The notes below the pieces were generated by a model that did no database searches, was not told the origin of the DNA, and saw only the letters and a program-made list of their open reading frames with translations. A stretch of DNA of 17,154 bases from Methylotenera sp. (lineage in GTDB: Bacteria > Pseudomonadota > Gammaproteobacteria > Burkholderiales > Methylophilaceae): the NCBI GenBank assembly GCA_005791685.1, contig SXVG01000091.1, positions 1 to 17,154 of the forward strand. Direction: 5' to 3'. This document shows positions 1 through 6,684 of this stretch, piece by piece. Position numbers and translations under genes: made by a program. The stretch's first letter is position 1, and every line of letters starts with the position of its first letter.

Positions 1-402
1 GTGTTTTCTTGCGGCCACGCGAGCCGACGCGGTTAATGTGGCGAGCGCGTAAGCCGGCATCCCCACTTCCCAGCCATAGCGCTTATACATGGTCGTGGCT
101 GAAGCAAAGGCGACGGCAGAATGCCCAGAAGGAAAGCTGTTATTATCGCTGTGGTCTGGACGCTCCTCGTGTATTGTGGCTTTGCCTAGCAAGGCAATGC
201 CTTCCGCTGTGCCTAAGCTGTAGGCGGCTTGACGGGCGCCCTCCCAGTCATCACGTGCCACCGGCAATACCAGTGCACTACCGGCTAAGGCAATGACACC
301 TACATCACTGATGTCCGCCCAGGTGTTGTTGCTGACGGCATTAGCGGCTGGGCTAGTCAGCAATGATAATAAGAATGTGACTAATAAAAAATGCGACTTC
401 AT
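1..402 (-). CDS. PAP2-family phosphatase, secreted (3' end cut by window edge)
   Basis: The first 134 residues of a phosphatidic-acid-phosphatase type 2 / acid-phosphatase family protein are present; the C-terminus lies beyond the left edge. Residues 1-22 form a signal peptide (hydrophobic FLLVTFLLSLL, then a likely cut after ANA), so the enzyme should act in the periplasm. The family signature is visible: K74-x6-R81-P82, then PSGH at 91-94 with the catalytic His94, then R128-x5-H134 of the third motif, where the usual Ser before the Arg is Ala127. The expected Asp of motif 3 falls outside the window. The family removes phosphate from lipid phosphates, prenyl pyrophosphates or small phosphate esters; the substrate here cannot be told. 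The start is ATG with AAAGGAG six bases upstream. The gene begins 24 bases after the SDR stop on the same strand, so it is probably the last gene seen of the five-gene operon. Confidence 0.88.
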   Translation of the reverse strand, partial: MKSHFLLVTFLLSLLTSPAANAVSNNTWADISDVGVIALAGSALVLPVARDDWEGARQAAYSLGTAEGIALLGKATIHEERPDHSDNNSFPSGHSAVAFASATTMYKRYGWEVGMPAYALATLTASARVAARKH

Positions 403-426
403 GATGAACTCCTTTAGCGATATTGC

Positions 427-1233
427 CTATTTCAATTTTACAGTGACATACTCACTTGCCACTCTGGTTTGTTTTTTTAACCCAACATTCACAACTTGCG
501 GCAATACGCCGTTTAGCCATGCAAAAAATGATTCCGGTTGTCCGATAAACACTTCTTGTTTCTCATCCTCCAGCGCTTTCACTACAATGGCGGCCACCTT
601 TTCAGGTTCGTCTAAATTCCCCCCCGTTCTAGCCAGCATGGCGAGGATGGCTGCATCATTCATCGACGTATTGACACTGCGCGGTGCTATGTAAGTCACG
701 CCGATATTCGTATCAACCAACTCCCGCCGCAACGCCTGTGAGAAACCATGCACAGCAAATTTGCTTGCGCAATAAGTAGCGTAATGTGGAAAGCCCAGCG
801 AGCCTAGAATAGAGCCCACCATCACATAGTGCCCTTGGCTGTTAGCTTTAAAGTGTAATAACAAGGCTCGTGCAAGCTGGATAGGCGCTGTGACATTGAC
901 ATGTATCATTTGCGCAATACGTTCGGGAGTTTGATCTTCAAATTGAATAAAATCAAGTATCGCTGCATTATTGATTAAAACATCAACACCACCGAGTTTT
1001 TCCAATGCAATCGCCGCAACATTCTCAGCAGTTCCAGGCACCTCGAAATCAGCAACAATTCTCTCTGCAGCACCCCCCTTTAGAGCAATTTGATTGGCTA
1101 GATCATCAAGCTTGTCGATATCGCGGCCAACAATAGCCAAACTAGCACCCTTGCTTGCCAGCATCAGTGCTAGGTGCTTACCTATACCGCCAGTGGCGCC
1201 TGTGAGTAGAATTCGTTTGTTTTTGAGTTGCAT
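427..1233 (-). CDS. Short-chain dehydrogenase/reductase (SDR)
   Basis: A 268-residue classical SDR, an NAD(P)-dependent oxidoreductase with a Rossmann fold, presumably cytoplasmic. The cofactor-binding glycine motif TGATGGIG is at residues 11-18, NNAA at 88-91 and the structural Asn at 113. The catalytic set is Ser141, Tyr154 and Lys158, the last two in a YCASK motif. The length is typical for the family plus a C-terminal extension of about 20 residues with a hydrophobic stretch that may touch the membrane. The substrate cannot be read from sequence. As the fourth gene after a GNAT-like protein, an acyl ligase and a diiron oxidase, it plausibly reduces a carbonyl or oxidises a hydroxyl in the same pathway (inference). 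The stop of the upstream gene is 30 bases before this ATG, and a GGAGAG ribosome site lies about 9 bases upstream. Confidence 0.93.
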   Translation of the reverse strand: MQLKNKRILLTGATGGIGKHLALMLASKGASLAIVGRDIDKLDDLANQIALKGGAAERIVADFEVPGTAENVAAIALEKLGGVDVLINNAAILDFIQFEDQTPERIAQMIHVNVTAPIQLARALLLHFKANSQGHYVMVGSILGSLGFPHYATYCASKFAVHGFSQALRRELVDTNIGVTYIAPRSVNTSMNDAAILAMLARTGGNLDEPEKVAAIVVKALEDEKQEVFIGQPESFFAWLNGVLPQVVNVGLKKQTRVASEYVTVKLK

Positions 1234-1263
1234 GGATCTATTCTCTCCGATACGTTCCGCCCA

Positions 1264-1941
1264 TTAGTCCTGCATAAATTCAGACTCTATCGTACGGAAA
1301 ATATCGCCATACAATTTATAAAAAACTTTTGCGCTATGGATAAGTGTGGCTTGGTCGTTTGTGTCAGTGATTTGGTTCACTAAACTTTCGTAAAATGACA
1401 CATGCCCGATATCAAGTGAGCCGTGCGAAAGTAAGTAGCTAAAGGCCTGTTTGGGTAAGTTCAGGCTTTGCATCAGTGTTTCACCTGCCTGTGTGGCCAC
1501 TGCGGTACTTGTCCCTTCCAATACCAGCACCATGCCAAAAAACCCAACTGGATTGACCCGATAAATCATGTCGTAAGCATAGCTTACCATTACCTCGGTA
1601 GCGATACTGGCACTGGTGGCTACTGATTTACTTGTGCGTACAGCCTCTTTATCGCCACCGCATTCAGCAATATCGTTAAGCACCCATTCCTGGTGCCCCA
1701 TTTCTTCTTCAATGTATTCGCCAATAGCCGTTCGTAACCATTCATAATGGGCAGGCAAACGCCCACCACAAGCCATAAGCAACGGTGTTGTGTGCTTAAC
1801 ATGATGGTAAGCTTGAATAAGAAAATTCATATAAGTGGCGAGGGATATTTGCCCTTTTGCGCCTTGCACAATCATAGGCAGACTGAGGAGTTCGTTACGC
1901 TCCTGCTCAGTAGCTTGGAGCAAGGTTTGGTAAACAGTCAT
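1264..1941 (-). CDS. Heme-oxygenase-like (TenA/PqqC-fold) diiron oxidase family protein
   Basis: A 225-residue, probably all-helical protein that I place in the heme-oxygenase-like superfamily, in the group often annotated as 'iron-containing redox enzyme' or 'TenA family'. Candidate metal ligands sit where the diiron members carry them: the HHVKH cluster at 46-50, the E-rich EEEMGHQ at 78-84 (Glu plus His83), Glu142 in LEGTS, and His173, Asp177 and His180 in the HGSLDIGH stretch. This ligand pattern favours a diiron oxidase/oxygenase over a thiaminase or PQQ enzyme, and no thiamine or PQQ genes are nearby. Known relatives act on fatty acids or amino acids (UndA, BesC). The substrate here is unknown, but the adjacent ligase suggests an acyl or carboxylic acid. 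The ATG lies 3 bases after the ligase stop, with AAGGG about 9 bases upstream, consistent with translational coupling. Confidence 0.82.
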   Translation of the reverse strand: MTVYQTLLQATEQERNELLSLPMIVQGAKGQISLATYMNFLIQAYHHVKHTTPLLMACGGRLPAHYEWLRTAIGEYIEEEMGHQEWVLNDIAECGGDKEAVRTSKSVATSASIATEVMVSYAYDMIYRVNPVGFFGMVLVLEGTSTAVATQAGETLMQSLNLPKQAFSYLLSHGSLDIGHVSFYESLVNQITDTNDQATLIHSAKVFYKLYGDIFRTIESEFMQD

Positions 1942-1944
1942 TAA

Positions 1945-3447
1945 TTATTTCCCTTCATATAATGCGTTAATTTTATTTTGATAGTGCTGCCAAATAGTAT
2001 CGCGTCTATTTCTGCTATTTGAAGTAAGCTGCTGGTTATCCATGGAGAATGGTTCATTTGCGCTAATCCATCGTGTAATTCGTGCGTAATCAGGCAAGCA
2101 CTTATTTACTGCTTGCACAGCAGCTTCAATTTGTGCGGCAGTCGCCCTCATGCAAGGCGCAATCACAGCAACATTCCACGGCCTTGCCTCACCAAACAAA
2201 GCGGCCTGTGCAATATGCGGTGACATTCTTAGCTCCCGCTCCACCCATTCTGGCGATACATTGCGTCCAAACGAGGTAATAAATACATTTTTCTTGCGTC
2301 CTGAAATTATTAAATAATCATCTTCATCCAGATAGCCAATGTCTCCTGTATAAAAGCTGTTTGATTGTGTATGTTGTTGGCCAACATAGCCGAGGCAGGC
2401 ATTGCCCGTGACGATTATTTCATGATCATCCGTGAACTCAACTTTAACGTGTGGCAAAACCTTTCCAACACTGCCAATTTTATTCATGGTCGGCACATTG
2501 AGTGCAACTACAGAAGCACATTCTGAAAGCCCGTAACCTTCATACACAGGGATGGACAGTTGTTGCGCACGCCTGAGTAAAGCCGGCGACACTGAAGCAC
2601 CGCCCACTGCCAAGAAACGTAAATCGCTCGGCGTGCATGCGCCTGTCTCTATGTGCGCCACAAGTGCGTGCAGCAATTCAGGTGTGCAAATTGCAGTGCT
2701 TGCTTGCGTTTCTTTGAGCGTTACCAGTAATTTTTCAACATCCAAACCTGATGTGCCGCTATAACCTAGCTCACTGCTTGGCAGCAATACGCACGTTGCA
2801 CATGCAAGCAGCGACGTATAAACACCCGCAACATTTTCCAGCAAAGTAGCAAGCGGCAATACATTCAAATGTACATATCCAGAGGGCATCTTCGTCACTT
2901 CAGCAATGGATATTGCAACATTGAGCATATTGTTTACGCTTAAACACACCCCTTTTGGGTTGCCTGTGGTGCCAGAAGTGTAGGTAATTTTTACCGTATC
3001 AGCTGGTAAATCTACTTTTTCCTGCGCCTGTAGCACAAACTGTGTAAGCGTTTTTCCAGCCAGTTCAAACTGCGTTTGATTCGCAATTTTGCCTGCCAAT
3101 AATGGCGCAAATAGCTGTGGGCGATCTGTTACCAGCACACCGACTCCTGCATCTTGCATAGCATGTAGCCATTGCGCAGGTGAAAAAAAGAAAGGTAGTG
3201 GAATGAGCGGAATTTGGCATTTTAATGCTGCTAAATCCAAAACAACCCAAGCCGGGTGATTTTCTACAGCCAGCGCCATGGTTGGGGGCTGATTAGAAAA
3301 AAATGTATCCCAAACTTTGACCTGACCCTGTATTGCGGTGTGTAATTCAGCATAAGTCAGACTGGTTTCTGATCCGCGCAACGCCATTTGCATTGGCTGT
3401 TGGTGAGCGTGTTGCTCAACGGCCTGGTTAATTAAGTCACGTTGCAT
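1945..3447 (-). CDS. AMP-dependent acyl ligase/synthetase (ANL superfamily) with unusual C-terminal motif
   Basis: A 500-residue adenylate-forming enzyme, which would activate a carboxylic acid as acyl-AMP and pass it to a thiol or other acceptor. Motifs in order from the ATG: P-loop TSGTTGNPKG at about 157-166, YGLSE at 305-309, YTGD at 366-369, and the hinge region ISGRKKNVFITSFGRNVSPE at about 381-400. The length is near the lower end of acyl-CoA synthetases. The C-terminal A10 motif reads LTSNSRNRR, where ordinary acyl-CoA synthetases have LTPTxKxRR, so the catalytic Lys seems to be Arg. I chose ATG at 3447; the reading frame could extend to a TTG at 3465, but that has no properly spaced ribosome site. 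The gene overlaps the end of the hemolysin-family gene by 11 bases and is followed 3 bases later by the oxidase. Its substrate is unknown. Confidence 0.9.
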   Translation of the reverse strand: MQRDLINQAVEQHAHQQPMQMALRGSETSLTYAELHTAIQGQVKVWDTFFSNQPPTMALAVENHPAWVVLDLAALKCQIPLIPLPFFFSPAQWLHAMQDAGVGVLVTDRPQLFAPLLAGKIANQTQFELAGKTLTQFVLQAQEKVDLPADTVKITYTSGTTGNPKGVCLSVNNMLNVAISIAEVTKMPSGYVHLNVLPLATLLENVAGVYTSLLACATCVLLPSSELGYSGTSGLDVEKLLVTLKETQASTAICTPELLHALVAHIETGACTPSDLRFLAVGGASVSPALLRRAQQLSIPVYEGYGLSECASVVALNVPTMNKIGSVGKVLPHVKVEFTDDHEIIVTGNACLGYVGQQHTQSNSFYTGDIGYLDEDDYLIISGRKKNVFITSFGRNVSPEWVERELRMSPHIAQAALFGEARPWNVAVIAPCMRATAAQIEAAVQAVNKCLPDYARITRWISANEPFSMDNQQLTSNSRNRRDTIWQHYQNKINALYEGK

Positions 3448-4069
3448 CGTGTTTCGCTTTTGCAATCCCTCTTACCGCCACGACCTGTGGTGCATTGTCG
3501 TAATAATTCCCCCAAGCCACTTGTTCGGATGGGGTTAGACACGTTTTATCAGCAACTTGTAGGGTATATACGTCACGCCCACCCTTAATTAAGCCGTTCT
3601 GTAAGCTGTGACGTGCTGTTGCTACGCACCACTCCACACCAATATCCAAGCTATGTTGGATAACATGTGCAATTAAAATGCCTGCATTACGTGGATTAGC
3701 TACGGCTAAATTGCCGATTTCAGTAACTTGGTCACGGGTGATAGTCTGATGCAAGCGACTTGATAGCACATCTTCAATTGGTGCATCTAGGTATCGCTCT
3801 AAAAACAGTGGCTCATCACAGGCTTTGCGTAAACCAAATGCAGCAACCAACTCTCCGGTATCATCCTCACGCAAACTAACGAGTTGTGGCATAAATTGCT
3901 GTACGTCCGCGCCATAGGTCGATGCAAACACATTATGAACAAACCGTTCCACCTCTAAACGGTCAGGGGCATATCTATCCGAAGTGGCTACTTTAATGTT
4001 ACCTGCACGGCACCTATTTATGGTTGCATGCGGGCGACTTTGGTAGGACATTTCTGTATTAAAAGTCAT
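3437..4069 (-). CDS. Thermostable hemolysin (delta-VPH) family protein, GNAT-like
   Basis: About 210 residues, recognised as the 'thermostable hemolysin' family first named from Vibrio. Despite the name there is no signal peptide or evident pore-forming region. The centre, with EIGNLAVANPRNAG at about 117-130 followed by an amphipathic helix and a WCVATARHSL strand-turn, resembles the acyl-CoA-binding core of GNAT and LuxI-type acyl synthases, so a transferase or signal-synthase role is plausible (inference). It is the first gene of the operon and overlaps the acyl ligase by 11 bases. The start is the second of two adjacent ATGs, with AAAGG 7 bases upstream; the first ATG (4072) leaves only 4 bases, and a TTG at 4102 would add 11 residues. 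Toxicity should not be assumed from the family name. Confidence 0.85.
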   Translation of the reverse strand: MTFNTEMSYQSRPHATINRCRAGNIKVATSDRYAPDRLEVERFVHNVFASTYGADVQQFMPQLVSLREDDTGELVAAFGLRKACDEPLFLERYLDAPIEDVLSSRLHQTITRDQVTEIGNLAVANPRNAGILIAHVIQHSLDIGVEWCVATARHSLQNGLIKGGRDVYTLQVADKTCLTPSEQVAWGNYYDNAPQVVAVRGIAKAKHDAT

Positions 4070-4102
4070 CATAATGCCTTTGCGCGAAACAATTTTAGTC
4101 AA

Positions 4103-4480
4103 ACAACCCTAAACGAGGCATCTGCTAATTAAGAATTCCGCAATATCATTGTTGAATACGTTCTCAACATTATTGAAACAGGGTTTTCTTAAGGGAAACT
4201 TAACGTAGGTTTTGATTATGCCACCAACAAATTTAAGTCTTTTTGTTCTACGTCAATTCATGCTGTAATACTGATAGGTTTTTCTATGAAACGAACCACA
4301 TTTAAGCCGAGTTCGTTTTTAGTTCGGAGTTCGATTTTTGTATTTGATTGATTCGTTTTATTTTTTAAGTGATCTTGTTTAGAAGTTAAACAAATTAGGT
4401 TCTACATAGGTTCACAAGGCAATTTTCATGGATGAGTCATAAAAAATACACCTTACAAATCATGATGTTGTAAATCAATG
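4103..4480. other. Gene-free region upstream of operon A with short repeats
   Basis: An A/T-rich stretch of nearly 380 bases with no credible coding frame on either strand. It holds the probable promoter region of the minus-strand hemolysin/ligase operon at its left end and a small cluster of AGTTCG words at 4310-4315, 4321-4326 and 4328-4333. An ACGAAC at 4291-4296 can pair with GTTCGT at 4311-4316 to give a 6-base-pair stem. I cannot assign a function. The repeats could be binding sites or chance in skewed sequence. Confidence 0.4.
4141..4175 (-). promoter_or_regulatory. Candidate promoter/operator dyad for operon A
   Basis: An inverted repeat with inner arms TGTTGA (4150-4155) and TCAACA (4164-4169) and outer arms CAATA (4141-4145) and TATTG (4171-4175), offset by three extra bases on one side. 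On the minus strand the same segment reads TTGAGA, 16 bases, then TATTGC preceded by TGA. This is a possible extended -10 promoter about 70 to 95 bases before the hemolysin-family ATG. A repressor or activator site overlapping a promoter would explain both features. This is inferred from pattern alone. Confidence 0.28.
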
Positions 4481-4493
4481 TTCATGTGGAGTG

Positions 4494-4543
4494 TGCTACT
4501 GTTAATCCGTGTGACCCTGGTTCTAGCCCAGGTCGAGGAGCCA
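4494..4543 (+). pseudogene. Degenerate tRNA-Asn(GTT) 3' remnant
   Basis: The 3' half of a tRNA-Asn is recognisable: an anticodon-loop sequence CTGTTAA (4499-4505, anticodon GTT), a perfect T stem CCTGG/CCAGG (4516-4520 and 4528-4532) around a seven-base loop TTCTAGC, and an acceptor 3' strand ending GAGGAG-CCA as in tRNA-Asn. The anticodon stem (4494-4498 against 4506-4510) pairs at only one position. No TCCTCGA acceptor partner is present about 60-70 bases upstream, so it cannot fold as a working tRNA. T-loop position 57 is T instead of a purine. It is followed at once by a terminator, as real tRNA genes are. It could be a decayed tRNA gene or an attachment-site relic of an integrated element. 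Confidence 0.55.
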
Positions 4544-4550
4544 AAATACT

Positions 4551-4580
4551 AAAAGCCCCGCAGCGATGTGGGGCTTTTTT
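4551..4580 (+). terminator. Rho-independent terminator
   Basis: The stem AAAAGCCCC (4551-4559) pairs with GGGGCTTTT (4570-4578), extended inward by G-T, C-G and A-T to a 12-base-pair stem closed by the tetraloop GCGA (4563-4566), and followed by a T run. It lies 7 bases after the CCA of the tRNA-Asn remnant, so it is the likely original terminator of that tRNA gene. The A run on the other side means it could also work on the minus strand. Confidence 0.85.
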
Positions 4581-4732
4581 ATTTCCCGCTACTATCACCA
4601 AAACGTCACCCGTTTTACCCCTTACACTAAAAAACAGGAATAACTCCTATAGCTTTTTATGTGATTTTCTTCATTATGTATCCGCAACCCTAGGTTACAT
4701 TGAACATTAACTATTTTAAAAATTAAATCAAT

Positions 4733-5641
4733 ATGGCTAGACGACCGAAACAATCCATCCTAGATGCGGTTATTCAAGAAAACTGGAAAATTTCAGCTAC
4801 TCGTGCAATTGTCTTATACATTGCAATTTATGGTGCAATTTTACTTACCACCAACCCACCACTAAAGACATTGGTAGTTGGATTGAGTCCTCTAGGATTC
4901 TTTCTAGCAGGGGCTTTGGGCTTTATTGCCGTTATTAAATTTTCACTAAATCTACTACAAGAAAAATTTAAAAATAAATCCAATTCAGTTAAGACCAAAA
5001 ATGCACGGCCTACAAAAAGTAAATCAAACACAACGCCCGTATCAGTGGTAATTAAACCCACTATTTTAAACACTCCATTAGAACAACCCAACAATTGGAC
5101 GCTAAAACTCATCCAAGATCTTGAATGGAAAAGATTTGAAGAGCTATCTACAGGGTACTATCAAGAAAAGGGCATTAAAGCAGAAAACACTCCTTTAGTC
5201 GCTGATGGCGGAATTGATATAAAGCTTTATCAAGACAACTCAGACAAGCCAGCATCCATCGTGCAATGTAAAGCATGGGGTATCAAACAAGTTGGCGTGA
5301 AGGAGCTTCGTGAATTTCTAGGCGTTATGACCCATGAGAAAATAATTACGGGTTTTTACATGACGTCCGGTGAATTTTCTGATGGCGCCAAAGAAATAGC
5401 CACTGCACACGAAATTACATTAATTAACGGAGAGGCGCTACTGGTAATGATTAAAGACTTACCCGATGCGTCTCAACAAAAACTCTTGACTTCAGTAACG
5501 AGGGGAGACTATATAACGCCAACCTGCCCAAAATGTGATGTAAAAATGACCAAACGTTCTAGCAATCAAAGAGAATTCTGGGGATGTGTTAATTATCCAA
5601 AATGCCGGCGAAAGCTTCATCTTAGAAGTGTAGACAAGTAA
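4733..5641 (+). CDS. Membrane-anchored Mrr-type restriction endonuclease-fold protein with C-terminal zinc ribbon
   Basis: A 302-residue protein with three parts. Residues 22-40 and about 46-70 are two membrane segments. Residues 85-120 are a basic, low-complexity linker. Residues about 125-240 form an Mrr-cat nuclease domain with DGGID (Asp158 and Asp162) and Q178-C-K180, the (D)...QxK form of the PD-(D/E)xK active site. The C-terminus carries a topoisomerase-type zinc ribbon with Cys265, Cys268, Cys285 and Cys291. Related proteins bind or cut DNA, some in a modification-dependent way; the membrane anchor suggests DNA handling at the inner membrane (inference). The ATG has no clear ribosome site, but no other start fits. 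It is the only plus-strand gene, is visibly richer in A/T than its neighbours and lies just after a tRNA remnant, which together suggest acquisition by transfer. Confidence 0.85.
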   Translation: MARRPKQSILDAVIQENWKISATRAIVLYIAIYGAILLTTNPPLKTLVVGLSPLGFFLAGALGFIAVIKFSLNLLQEKFKNKSNSVKTKNARPTKSKSNTTPVSVVIKPTILNTPLEQPNNWTLKLIQDLEWKRFEELSTGYYQEKGIKAENTPLVADGGIDIKLYQDNSDKPASIVQCKAWGIKQVGVKELREFLGVMTHEKIITGFYMTSGEFSDGAKEIATAHEITLINGEALLVMIKDLPDASQQKLLTSVTRGDYITPTCPKCDVKMTKRSSNQREFWGCVNYPKCRRKLHLRSVDK

Positions 5642-5815
5642 TACCGTGAAATTAAAAATCATCACGTCGACTACAACTGCTAGGATATTTAGTAAATTAA
5701 AACAATCCTGTTCTCAGCTCATTACTGCGGGTGATCCAAAATAAAAGCCCTACAACCATCAGTCAAACTCTTTACTTACACCATGTGTCACCGTGGATAG
5801 TAGATATAAATCCCA

Positions 5816-6676
5816 TTAAGGATTGGTAAGCGGCCATAAAAATAATACGGCCATGCCGCCAATGGCCAAGAACGGGCCAAAAGGCATAGGGGTATTTTTG
5901 TCATGCTTGCTGAGCAACATCATCATAGCCATACCAAGCATCACACCTAATGTGGAAGCAAATAAAATGACTGCTGGTAGCCACTGCCAACCAAACCAAG
6001 CGCCAAGCGCTGCGAATAGCTTAAAATCGCCGCACCCCATCCCTTCTTTGCCTCGAATGAACTTAAATAAGCAATGAATTGACCACAGCATGAGGTATCC
6101 AGCCATTGCGCCTATCACTGCGGATTTTAAATTAGCAAAGCCACCATTAAGGTTGAACGCCAGACCTAACCACAATAACGGTAGCGTGATGTTATCGGGC
6201 AGTAGTTGTGTGTCCAAGTCAATAAACGTCAACACAATTAAGCATAAGCATAATAAGCAAGCAAAAACCGTGGTCGCAGTATAACCAAATTTCCAACTGA
6301 TTAAGCCTAGCAGTCCACCGGTTAACGCTTCAATTAAGGGGTAACGTAAGCTGATGGGTGTTTTGCAGTCGTGACAACGGCCTTTTAATAGCAAATAACT
6401 GATAACGGGAATGTTTTCCCATGCGCTTATTTTGTGGCCACATATTGGGCATGCCGAGCGCGGCGTAGAAAGTGTATAGCTTGGTGCGTAAACAGGCTCT
6501 TTGCCTTGAAGTTCTAGGCAGTGCTTGTGCCATTCCCGCTCCATCATTTTGGGCAATCGGTGAATGACTACATTTAGGAAACTCCCAACCATTAGCCCTA
6601 ACACTGTAGCCAATGCAATGACCCATGCGCTGTTTTGTTGCAAGGCATTGGATATATTAATTGCCGCAGTAAGCAT
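5816..6676 (-). CDS. pilD: Prepilin leader peptidase/N-methyltransferase (PilD/GspO, family A24)
   Basis: A 286-residue inner-membrane aspartic protease that cuts the short leader of type IV prepilins and pseudopilins after Gly and methylates the new N-terminus. The N-terminal GSFLNVVIHRLP segment (31-42) is followed by the cytoplasmic zinc-binding loop with C76-x2-C79 and C101-x2-C104, which marks the bifunctional form. The catalytic aspartates are in FIDLDTQLLPD (151-161) and GMGCGDFKL (212-220, Asp217). About seven or eight hydrophobic segments fill the rest. Its substrates should include the two pseudopilins encoded at 15263-17007. It begins 8 bases after the DUF2726 gene stop, so it ends the same transcription unit. 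The start codon has only a weak ribosome site, in keeping with coupled translation. Confidence 0.95.
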   Translation of the reverse strand: MLTAAINISNALQQNSAWVIALATVLGLMVGSFLNVVIHRLPKMMEREWHKHCLELQGKEPVYAPSYTLSTPRSACPICGHKISAWENIPVISYLLLKGRCHDCKTPISLRYPLIEALTGGLLGLISWKFGYTATTVFACLLCLCLIVLTFIDLDTQLLPDNITLPLLWLGLAFNLNGGFANLKSAVIGAMAGYLMLWSIHCLFKFIRGKEGMGCGDFKLFAALGAWFGWQWLPAVILFASTLGVMLGMAMMMLLSKHDKNTPMPFGPFLAIGGMAVLFLWPLTNP

Positions 6677-6684
6677 AACGGTCT

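Noticed and set aside
9..694. Plus-strand open frames over the PAP2 and SDR genes
   Set aside because: They are antisense shadows; the minus-strand frames carry clear family motifs, signal peptide and ribosome sites.
1264..1941. TenA thiaminase or transcription regulator
   Set aside because: No thiamine genes nearby, and the Glu/His/Asp pattern fits diiron members of the same fold better; TenA is not a DNA-binding regulator.
4291..4333. CRISPR array or replication iterons
   Set aside because: Repeat unit is only six bases, spacing is irregular and there are no cas or rep genes in the window.
4468..4543. Intact tRNA-Asn gene
   Set aside because: The acceptor 5' strand is missing and the anticodon stem has only one pair out of five, so only a remnant is claimed.
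4486..4710. Plus-strand open frame of 74 codons after the gene-free region
   Set aside because: It reads through the tRNA-Asn remnant and the terminator; the peptide is what tRNA sequence yields when translated. No ribosome site.
4700..4728. Promoter TTGAAC, 17 bases, TTAAAT for the Mrr-type gene
   Set aside because: The -10 element would end 4 bases before the ATG and put the transcription start inside the coding sequence.
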